DNA from: CAZFDT01 sp964518335
GTDB taxonomy: Bacteria; Planctomycetota; Phycisphaerae; Phycisphaerales; Phycisphaeraceae
Reading direction: 5' to 3'
Assembly: GCA_964518335.1 (NCBI GenBank)
Contig: CAZFDT010000108.1
Location: 1 to 15,508, forward strand
DNA: 15,508 nt
Shown here: positions 8,631 to 15,121 of the stretch, piece by piece
Numbering within the stretch: the stretch's first letter is position 1
How the letters are laid out: every line of letters starts with the position of its first letter
Notes under the pieces: model-generated
Seen by the model: the letters and a program-made list of their open reading frames with translations, nothing else
What the model was told of the DNA's origin: nothing
Databases searched by the model: none
Made by a program: the position numbers and the translations under genes

Positions 8631-11067
8631 GTCGGGTTGTGGCCCACAGGCCGAGCTCGGCGACTGCCACGCCGGGAGCCCCGTTGTTGGTGGTGACGTC
8701 GAGCCGGTAGAACCGGTAGGCGGTGGGGCTATCGATGTCGTAGGTCTTCAGTTGCATCCGATAGGCGAAGGACTGATCGCTCCGTGAATCGAGGGTGGTC
8801 CATGAGGCGCCGTCCTGTGACCCAAGGAAGTTCCAGCTTTTGGGGTCGCGCTCCGGCACATCGGCGCTGTTCATCGTGTAGCGCTTGATCACCTGCGCGT
8901 TGACCGGGCCGAAGTCATACTGAATCCAGCCTGTGGGCGCTTTGTAGCCGAACCACTTGGAGCCAGGGTTGCGGTCAAATGCCTTGTGGGCGCCTTCTCG
9001 GTCGGAGTCGGCGTTGAAACTGGCCGTGGCCGTGCCGCCGACGGCGACGTTCACCATCGGGACCTGCAGCGTCGCGCCGTCCTCGGGCGAATGGCCGCTC
9101 GTGCCGGCGGAGTTGGTCGCCGTGACGACGTAGTAATAGGTGGCGCCGTTGGTCGCCGTCGTGTCCGTGTAGCTGCTGCCGGTAATATCCGAGGCGATGG
9201 TCGAGTACGGGCCGCCGCGGGAGGTGGCGCGCCGGACCGTATAGCTGGTGGCTCCGAAGGACGGCTGCCAGCGCAGCGGGACAGCGCCATCGCCCGGCGA
9301 GGCCAGGAGAGCGGCGGGCGCGGCGGGGGTGAGGACCGGTGCGGCGCCGTCGCCGCCGGTGATTTGAACGTTGCTGAAGGTGGAGGTGTTCAGCGTGCCG
9401 CTGACGAGCGAGCAGACCACCAGGCCGACGTGGATCGTGTCCGGGACGGGGGCGTTGATGCGGCCGACATTGGTGGCCGCCCAGTTAGTGCCGTCGGGGG
9501 ACACATAGCCGGTGATGATGTTCCCGATGCGCTCGAGCTTCACCCAATATGAGGGCACGGACCTGGCGAGCACTTTGTTGCCGTAGTTGGTGCCGCCATA
9601 CACCTCCAAGAGCGGCATGTTTTGCTCGAGGTTGCCCCCGTTGGTGAGGGCCATCCAGGCCCGAGGTGCGCCCTGGCTGAGGCTCGTGCGCATCATCACG
9701 CCGGCTTTGGCGTTGAGGTGAGTGTTCTGGACCGACTCGACCTTTGCGATGATGGCGCCGTCGCCGGTGATCGCTTGATAGGCGAAGTGGCAACTGTCAT
9801 TAGTGCCCCACATTTCTGTGCCCCCGGCCTGCACCGACCAGATGCCACCGGAGTATGAGGCTCCGCCGACGGGTGTCGCGCCCCCGATATCGACGTTGCT
9901 GAACCCCGAAGTGATCGAGGTGGTGGTGGGAATGGGCAGCGCCGCCGCGGGTGTCGCCACTGAGGTGTCGGCCTCCTTGATGAACATGAAGCTGGTGCTG
10001 TCCACGGGCATCCTTTGGCGTCCCCGAGCGATAGAGGGAGCAGGGAGGCCCTTGCGGATGACATAGGCGCCGTGGATCAGATTGAGCGCCACGTTCCCGC
10101 CGCCCCAGCCGCGATTGGTGTGATCGGCGAGGTAATAGGCATCGGTCGTGCCGAAGGGAAGAAAGGGCGTGGGGACGCGCTGGTTCACCCGCGCAAAATA
10201 CTCGCCCGCCGCCAGGAGGCGGTTGTCGTAGTCGCAGTAGATGTCGATGCCCTGCTTCCAGAGCGCTTCGGCGAGCATGGCCAGCGACAGAAGCTGCGCA
10301 TGGGCGTGGCCCTGGTCGCGGAGGGAGTCGCCGAGCATGCCGATGTCGTTGGAGTTGCGCAGGCCGATGTGCGCGAGGGTGCGGACCTGATACACGATCC
10401 TGTTCACCGTCGCGGTGTCGTCGTTGAAGATCGCGATCAGCCCGCCGGCGACGAGGGCCAGCGCGCCTTTGTTGGCGGCGCCGAACTGGCTCTCGCCATA
10501 CGGGTTGGTGGCGGGAAAGAGGACGTTGCCGAAGTAATCCTTCACCGCAGCCGTGTCGGCTTCCGTCCAGCCCGGCCACGTGCCGCGCAGGATGTCCGCA
10601 CCGCCCACGAACGCGAGGGCGAAGTCTCCCAGATCGAGCATCGATTCGCGGCCTGTAAACGAAGTGTGCGTGTTGGCCCACGCGAGCAGGATGTCGCGCG
10701 CCTTCTGCGCATAGGCCTCATCGCCGGTGAAATACCACATGCGCGAGAGGCTCCAGATCGCGACCATGTCGCTGCGCCACGGGTGGAGGTTCTCGTGGGG
10801 GGCGCGGCTCACGTTCGCGAAGGGCCCCGCCATCTGGTAGGTGAGCTGGGAATGCCTTTCTGCCGCCAGCGCGTCGTAGCCGGATTTCCACGGCTGACGC
10901 CCGGCTTCAACGTGAGCTTTGATCGCCTCAAGGTCGTCGAGAGTCAGCGGGATGCTCGGGTGTGCGAATCCCTGCGGCGAGATCGTCTGGTGTTGTTCCG
11001 CCATCGCCCCCGCCAACGGGAGGATTGAAACCACAGCGGAAAAACACAACATGCGTAATTTCATCAT
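8626..11067 (-). CDS. Secreted alginate-lyase-family protein with a DUF1349-like, an FN3 and an F5/8-type C domain
   Basis: An 813-aa protein. Order: signal peptide (1-23), very like that of the next gene; shared block ISPQGFAHPS; PF05426-like lyase domain about 28-350 with a conserved Asn199 and LRDQGH (249-254), where the other two have GRD; a Thr/Ala/Pro-rich linker; a concanavalin-A-like domain about 385-572 resembling the DUF1349 type (GDGAIIAKVESVQNTH, KAGVMMRTSL); FN3 about 580-668; and F5/8-type C about 672-810 (DVPERDPKSWNFLGSQDGASW), close to that of the neighbouring paralogue. Two ATGs start the frame (11067 and 11064), with only a weak GAG upstream. The gene follows the CBM-bearing GH43 gene after 87 bp and ends inside the ribosome binding site of the next paralogue, supporting one transcript. 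Probable role is eliminative cleavage of a uronic-acid polymer. It is the shortest and most divergent of the three at the aligned active-site position, so a binding-only role is possible. Confidence 0.82.
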   Translation of the reverse strand: MMKLRMLCFSAVVSILPLAGAMAEQHQTISPQGFAHPSIPLTLDDLEAIKAHVEAGRQPWKSGYDALAAERHSQLTYQMAGPFANVSRAPHENLHPWRSDMVAIWSLSRMWYFTGDEAYAQKARDILLAWANTHTSFTGRESMLDLGDFALAFVGGADILRGTWPGWTEADTAAVKDYFGNVLFPATNPYGESQFGAANKGALALVAGGLIAIFNDDTATVNRIVYQVRTLAHIGLRNSNDIGMLGDSLRDQGHAHAQLLSLAMLAEALWKQGIDIYCDYDNRLLAAGEYFARVNQRVPTPFLPFGTTDAYYLADHTNRGWGGGNVALNLIHGAYVIRKGLPAPSIARGRQRMPVDSTSFMFIKEADTSVATPAAALPIPTTTSITSGFSNVDIGGATPVGGASYSGGIWSVQAGGTEMWGTNDSCHFAYQAITGDGAIIAKVESVQNTHLNAKAGVMMRTSLSQGAPRAWMALTNGGNLEQNMPLLEVYGGTNYGNKVLARSVPSYWVKLERIGNIITGYVSPDGTNWAATNVGRINAPVPDTIHVGLVVCSLVSGTLNTSTFSNVQITGGDGAAPVLTPAAPAALLASPGDGAVPLRWQPSFGATSYTVRRATSRGGPYSTIASDITGSSYTDTTATNGATYYYVVTATNSAGTSGHSPEDGATLQVPMVNVAVGGTATASFNADSDREGAHKAFDRNPGSKWFGYKAPTGWIQYDFGPVNAQVIKRYTMNSADVPERDPKSWNFLGSQDGASWTTLDSRSDQSFAYRMQLKTYDIDSPTAYRFYRLDVTTNNGAPGVAVAELGLWATTRH

Positions 11068-11070
11068 CTA

Positions 11071-11126
11071 TGTCTCACTTATCCAAGACCATTACCTTGA
11101 CCAGCGCCATCGACCTCATTCGATCC
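11071..11126 (-). repeat. Leader repeat copy B, upstream of the first lyase gene
   Basis: This 56-bp stretch in the gap before the lyase starting at 11067 matches 12671-12727 at roughly 75-80% by eye, with one small indel. It includes a shared GGTCGATGGC core and a mini-ORF ATG-GTC-TTG-GAT-AAG-TGA at 11092-11075, preceded by AAGG. An in-frame ATG at 11110 extends the mini-ORF to 11 codons (MALVKVMVLDK). It may be a conserved regulatory leader or the relic of a duplication. No function can be assigned. Confidence 0.55.
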
Positions 11127-11154
11127 CACTCGATACCCGCAGAGCGCTACAGAG

Positions 11155-12612
11155 TCATTGTCGTTGTGTGCCGAACTCGCGGCTTTCACCGGGCGCGGTC
11201 GTCCCCACGGCGGTGGCGTGGGTGCGGCTCTTCGTGGCGGTGGCGCTCTTGTCGAACCGCCAGTGGTCGAACTTGAAAACCGGGGTGACTGGCGAATCCC
11301 TGAAAACAAAGAAAAGGTCGCGCGTGCCCGTAGCGCCAGACACGGGGATCGCTTCCAACTTCCATTGCCCGCTCGTGTCCGCGACCGGAAGAGTGCCGAT
11401 GAGCGCGCCATCGACCCGATCGAGCCGCAGTTCGATAGCGCCGCCTTTTAATCCTTGTTTTGGCCGGCCCGCTACGGAGGCGGTGAAACTGGCCGCGCCC
11501 TCAGTGCCGAAGTCCACGCCTTTCACCTTGATGGAGGCGTCATCACGGGTCGGATAGACGTTCATGCCGCCCTGGCTTGACGGCTCCGATTTGATGCCTT
11601 CGCTCCAGCAGATCGTCTCCGCTTCGGTGCGCGTGTAGGGGTTCAGCGTGCCGATTTGGTCCACGGGTTTACCGTCGTCCCACCACGGGAGTTCGCGAAT
11701 CGTGCCGTCAGGGTTGTAGTGCATCTCGGCCACGCAGACCGAGCGCCGCTCGCGGTGTTTGTCGGTCAGGGCGAAGTTCAGTTTGTAACTGAATCCAAAT
11801 ACATAGGACCGGCCCCTGTAATCGATGATGCCGGGATGATTGCCGTTGGCGCGCCGGTCGGGACGCATGATGTAGCCCTTGAATTCCCAAGGGCCCGCGG
11901 GGCTGTCGCCCATGGCGTAACCGATGCCTTCCGGGCAGCAGGTGGACGCATAGGCCAAGTAGTAATGTCCACCGCGTTTGTAGACCCAGGGGCCTTCCTG
12001 GTAGTGAAACGGATCCGGCTGCCCGGGCGCCTTGGCGAGTGAGAGGTCTTTGATGATCTCGCCAGAGATGGAGATCATGTCCTTGTTAAGCTTCGCATAC
12101 CAGAGCTCGGGGTTGCCCCAATAGAGCCAGGCCTGGCCGCCGTCGTCGATGAACACGGACGGGTCGATGCAATTACTCCTCCTGACCAGAGGACCACCGA
12201 GCGCGTCCACAAACGGGCCGGTCGGCTTGTCGGCCACGGCGACGCCAATGGCGCTCCCGGGCGCGAACACCGTGGTGTAGAGATAGAACTTCCCATTCCG
12301 CTCGATGACTTGCGAGGCCCAAGCGCCATTGTCCTGCTTCGCCCAGGGAAAGGTCTTCAAGGAAGCCACCGGGCCGTGATCGGTCCAGTTCACCATGTCG
12401 GTGGACGAATAGCACTGCCAGTCGCGCATCGTGAATCTGTGTGCGTCGTCCTCGTCGTGGCCGGTGTAAAGATAAACGAGGCCGTCATACACCAACGGGG
12501 CGGGATCGGCCGTGAATTTCGTCTGCACGATGGGGTTGTCAGCCAGCGCGAAAGATGTGGCGGCTACCGAAGCCGCAAGGGTGAGAAGCAGGATGGGCAT
12601 GGTTCGATTCAT
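11155..12612 (-). CDS. Secreted GH43 glycosidase with C-terminal CBM6-like domain (arabinofuranosidase/xylosidase type)
   Basis: A 485-aa enzyme predicted to remove arabinofuranosyl or xylosyl units from a polysaccharide outside the cytoplasm. After a signal peptide (1-24, ending FALA), the five-bladed beta-propeller shows the three GH43 acidic residues in context. Asp36 in FTADPAP is the general base, Asp150 in CIDPSVF is the pKa modulator and Glu206 in HYQEGPW is the general acid. The NHPGIIDY and YVFGFSY blocks and the propeller-CBM6 layout recall arabinoxylan arabinofuranohydrolase-like members. The CBM6-like domain is about 330-455 (KGVDFGTEGAASFTASVAG, FDHWRF). The start is the ATG at 12612 (GAG 6 nt upstream; signal peptide begins at once). 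ATG 12618 is equally usable. An upstream in-frame ATG at 12711 would add an implausible 33-residue lead before the signal peptide. The gene lies 200 bp after the other propeller glycosidase, and its leader is shared with the downstream lyase. Confidence 0.9.
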   Translation of the reverse strand: MNRTMPILLLTLAASVAATSFALADNPIVQTKFTADPAPLVYDGLVYLYTGHDEDDAHRFTMRDWQCYSSTDMVNWTDHGPVASLKTFPWAKQDNGAWASQVIERNGKFYLYTTVFAPGSAIGVAVADKPTGPFVDALGGPLVRRSNCIDPSVFIDDGGQAWLYWGNPELWYAKLNKDMISISGEIIKDLSLAKAPGQPDPFHYQEGPWVYKRGGHYYLAYASTCCPEGIGYAMGDSPAGPWEFKGYIMRPDRRANGNHPGIIDYRGRSYVFGFSYKLNFALTDKHRERRSVCVAEMHYNPDGTIRELPWWDDGKPVDQIGTLNPYTRTEAETICWSEGIKSEPSSQGGMNVYPTRDDASIKVKGVDFGTEGAASFTASVAGRPKQGLKGGAIELRLDRVDGALIGTLPVADTSGQWKLEAIPVSGATGTRDLFFVFRDSPVTPVFKFDHWRFDKSATATKSRTHATAVGTTAPGESREFGTQRQ

Positions 12613-12670
12613 GAACATCTCATTTTGCGATCCCCGGCAGCCTTTCGCGCTGGCCGATGTCATCGTGATG

Positions 12671-12727
12671 TCTCTCATTGCTCCAAGTCCATTTCCTTGA
12701 TCAGAGGCCATCGACCACTTTCGATCG
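12671..12727 (-). repeat. Leader repeat copy A, upstream of the GH43-CBM6 gene
   Basis: This is the counterpart of the repeat at 11071-11126, exactly 1600 bp away at the aligned mini-ORF. It carries GGTCGATGGC and a 5-codon mini-ORF ATG-GAC-TTG-GAG-CAA-TGA at 12692-12675, with AAGG just upstream. A perfect 10-bp palindrome GGACCGGTCC (12731-12740) adjoins it on this copy only. The rest of the 200-bp gap 12613-12812 shows no gene. Confidence 0.55.
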
Positions 12728-12812
12728 CCAGGACCGGTCCGGTCACGAGCTCCCCGGGTGCGATGCGGTCAACAGTCCGCCAGACCACACCAACGTGGCG
12801 GCGCCTGCCCGC

Positions 12813-13895
12813 TCACCGGCCGCGTGCACGGCCCTCTGGGCGAGTCTCCTCAAACGCGGTCAACGCCGAGCGCGGCGCCAGGAAGACCGTGCCGTGGCGA
12901 GGGTGGCCGATCTCGACGCCGTTCGCGTCATAAAGATGGAAGTTGGCGGTTTCATCGGTCCATTCGAGCATGTCGGTGGAAGACGCCAGGCCGTAATCAC
13001 CGGCCGTGTACTTATCCCAGTAGATCAGCCACTGGTCGCCATGCTTCAGCAGCGTGGGGCCCTCGGCCAAGGCGCCGCTCTGCAGATCGCTGCCGGGGCC
13101 GATGATCGGGGCGGTCGCGGCAGTCCAGCGGGCGCAGTCGTAGTTGTCGAAGTCAAGATTGCCGTCGAAAAAAGTCAGGCGCAGGTTTTTGCCGGGCGGG
13201 ATCTGGTTGGTGGCCTTCTCGTTCTTGACCACCATGACCCAGCGGCCGTCGCCGGGGTCGTCGGACCCGCGGTCATCCCACGCGGCGCTGCCGTCGATCA
13301 CACTCCATCCTTGTGCGAAGAATTGCCTGGCCTGGGTGAAGCTCTGGAAGTCGCGGGTGCGGGTGACAAACAGGCGGTGGTCGTTGCCGTGGGCGTCCTG
13401 GCTGCCGTCGCCGTCGTTGAGGTGAGCGCTGGTGGTGGAGGCCCAGACGATGAAATGGTCACCGCTGGCCGCGTCGTAGTGGATCTCTGGCGCCCAGACG
13501 TTCTTCGGCTGCTGGCTGGCTGGCAGACCCGCGAAGGGAAAGACTTGCTGAGGCGCAGACCAGTTCTTGAGGTCGGTCGAGCTGGCGTGACCGAAGTTGT
13601 CACCCGACCAGTCGCTGGTCCAGACCATGTTGAACGTGCCGTTGTGGTAAACGATTGACGGATCGCGGGTCAGATGGTCGCCGTGGGGCCACTTGGGCGG
13701 TTCGAAGATGGCGGCGCCATTGTTGACCACGTGGAAGTTGCGCCCATCCTCACTCCACGCGAGATAGACGCCGCTCTCACCGTTGCCCTTGAAGAATGAG
13801 AAGACGAACACCTCGTCGTTGTGCTGCGCCAAGGCAGGGACTCCCAAGCTGAGCATGATGGTCGCGGGCAACAGGCGGAAGACACGATTCAACAA
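12813..13895 (-). CDS. Secreted GH43-like five-bladed propeller glycosidase
   Basis: A 360-aa protein whose single-domain propeller resembles GH43 arabinosidases/xylosidases. Acidic residues fall in the expected contexts: Asp78 in TRDPSIVY (candidate general base), Glu137 in NVWAPEIHYD, Asp201 in SVIDGSA (candidate pKa modulator) and Glu278 in LAEGPTLLK (candidate general acid). Repeated W(T/S)SDW, ASSTDLKNW and ASSTDMLEW strands mark the blades. The start is taken as the TTG at 13895 because AGGGAG lies 6 nt upstream and a signal peptide (1-24, ending PALAQ) begins there. An ATG at 13952 would prefix 19 polar residues and has no clear ribosome site. It follows the pseudopilin after 97 bp on the same strand. 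Exact GH43 subfamily and substrate cannot be read from sequence; GH117 or another propeller clan-F family member is a less likely alternative. Confidence 0.82.
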   Translation of the reverse strand: MLNRVFRLLPATIMLSLGVPALAQHNDEVFVFSFFKGNGESGVYLAWSEDGRNFHVVNNGAAIFEPPKWPHGDHLTRDPSIVYHNGTFNMVWTSDWSGDNFGHASSTDLKNWSAPQQVFPFAGLPASQQPKNVWAPEIHYDAASGDHFIVWASTTSAHLNDGDGSQDAHGNDHRLFVTRTRDFQSFTQARQFFAQGWSVIDGSAAWDDRGSDDPGDGRWVMVVKNEKATNQIPPGKNLRLTFFDGNLDFDNYDCARWTAATAPIIGPGSDLQSGALAEGPTLLKHGDQWLIYWDKYTAGDYGLASSTDMLEWTDETANFHLYDANGVEIGHPRHGTVFLAPRSALTAFEETRPEGRARGR

Positions 13896-13992
13896 GGAAC
13901 TCTCCCTTTCACAGGAATGCCAGAACAGTGTCCGCACAACTGGAGCTGGCAAATGCAGTCGTCGGCTTCACTGAACCGAGATTACATATCGC

Positions 13993-14916
13993 TCAACCGC
14001 CGCCGGCCCAGGGGACACTTGCGTTCTTTTTCTGGAACGCCTTGTTCCACTGTTGCTGCCAGAGGTTGTTGACTTTGACCGCCGAGGCGTGGCCGTCGAC
14101 GTAACTGATGTTGACGGAGAAGCCGGGGTGGCGGTCCATTTGCAGGCGGACGATCTTGTTCGGGCGATCCAGAGCCCCGCCGACATTCATGCCCGGCCCG
14201 CTGCCGCTGCCGTCCGGGGCATAGATCAACGTGTCCATTGGCCAGGTGTCGACGCGGTTGCAGTCGGCGAAGACTGGCGTTTCTGACGGCCGGATGATCT
14301 GCGACACCTTGTTGCCAAAATAGTGCTTGGTCAGATTCAGCACGTCACCGGCGTCGTCTTTTGCGACCCCGCCTTCTCGCATCCAGTTGGCCGCGCCCGG
14401 GCCGGGGGCGTCCCAGCCGGGTGCGTTCTTCCCGGCGTGATAAAGGAACCCGTTGAAGCCATAGGAAGTGAACATGTACTTGCCATCCCCAAAGGGGTAG
14501 TTCCAGATGCTTGGTTCCCGGGCGTTTCCCTTGTTGTCGATGCCGGCGACGTCGTAGTTCGGGTAGCTGGGGATGACCGTTTCCGGGCAGATCAGACCTT
14601 TGCTGCTGCCCTCTCTCAAAGGCATGTATCGCCGCATTTCTTCCTGGATCAGGCTGGATAGCCCGTAGTACCACAACTCCTCGTTGCGATCCGCCTCCAG
14701 GGCGTGCCACGCGGTGGCAAACTGGCGTGTCATCGTCAGGCAAGACGAAGCCCTGGCCGCCGAGCGCGCGACATTGAGCGCGGGTAACAGCAACGCGATC
14801 AACATCGAGATGATGGTGATGACCACGAGCAGCTCGATGAGGGTAAATCCGGCCGCACGACTTGTGGCGTGGCGACGGAGTGCTGAAACGCTCAGAACTG
14901 ATGCGTGAGAGGTCAT
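13993..14916 (-). CDS. Type II/IV pseudopilin-like protein (prepilin N-terminus, H-X9-DG-like C-terminus)
   Basis: A 307-aa membrane-anchored protein of the large pseudopilin class expanded in PVC bacteria. The prepilin peptidase site is G23|FTLIELLVV with the conserved Glu at +5 (Glu28), followed by one hydrophobic helix (about 24-46) and a globular domain beginning with a Cys/Arg-rich helix. Near the C-terminus, HPGFSVNISYVDGHASAV (from His263) is a variant of the H-X9-DG motif with ten residues between His and DG. The start is the ATG at 14916 because GGAG lies 8 nt upstream; an ATG at 14949 is possible but lacks such a site. It heads the cluster, 97 bp before the first glycosidase and 205 bp after the dehydrogenase. 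Such proteins are often annotated as DUF1559-type; their function is not established. A role in secretion or surface display of the downstream enzymes is inference. Confidence 0.88.
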   Translation of the reverse strand: MTSHASVLSVSALRRHATSRAAGFTLIELLVVITIISMLIALLLPALNVARSAARASSCLTMTRQFATAWHALEADRNEELWYYGLSSLIQEEMRRYMPLREGSSKGLICPETVIPSYPNYDVAGIDNKGNAREPSIWNYPFGDGKYMFTSYGFNGFLYHAGKNAPGWDAPGPGAANWMREGGVAKDDAGDVLNLTKHYFGNKVSQIIRPSETPVFADCNRVDTWPMDTLIYAPDGSGSGPGMNVGGALDRPNKIVRLQMDRHPGFSVNISYVDGHASAVKVNNLWQQQWNKAFQKKNASVPWAGGG

Positions 14917-15010
14917 GATCGAGACTCCACGACCGAGCATGCGAGCCACCTGCTTGTTGACCGGTCTACGAACGCGTGCCGCGATGACTTTGATCGTCCG
15001 CCCGTTCCTT

Positions 15011-15016
15011 ATTATG
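15011..15016 (-). promoter_or_regulatory. Weak candidate -10 element ahead of the pseudopilin operon
   Basis: Minus-strand CATAAT differs from the TATAAT consensus at one base. It lies about 95 nt upstream of the ATG at 14916, in the only AT-rich patch of the 205-bp gap. The hexamer 17 bp upstream (CTCGAC) is a poor -35, so this is only a plausible activator-dependent promoter. Confidence 0.25.
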
Positions 15017-15075
15017 GCCGTCAGCGGCAGCGCGTCGAGACCAAAACGCGTCCAAACATGATCGAATTGCGCACG

Positions 15076-15091
15076 CGTACGACGTCGTACG
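15076..15091. promoter_or_regulatory. Perfect 16-bp palindrome, possible operator
   Basis: CGTACGACGTCGTACG is exactly self-complementary and lies in the non-coding gap upstream of the pseudopilin and about 60 bp upstream of the candidate -10. An overlapping ACGCGT (15073-15078) and a second one within CCAAAACGCGTCCAAA (15041-15056) are close by. Position and symmetry fit a dimeric repressor or activator site. The regulator is unknown and not in the window. Confidence 0.4.
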
Positions 15092-15121
15092 ACGGACGTG
15101 CGGGCGTCTTCGGGAGGTCGG

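Noticed and set aside
12613..12711. A 33-residue N-terminal extension of the GH43-CBM6 protein starting at ATG 12711
   Set aside because: It would place polar sequence before a good signal peptide, and its DNA is the repeated leader, which in the second copy does not run into the gene. The start at 12612 is preferred.
12777..12801. CCGCCA...TGGCGG hairpin just after the propeller glycosidase gene
   Set aside because: Only a 6-bp stem with a 13-nt loop and no T tract on the minus strand, so not a convincing terminator.
13896..13992. GCCAG...CTGGC partial inverted repeat between the pseudopilin and the first GH43 gene
   Set aside because: Five-base arms separated by more than 20 nt; too weak to call a terminator or operator.
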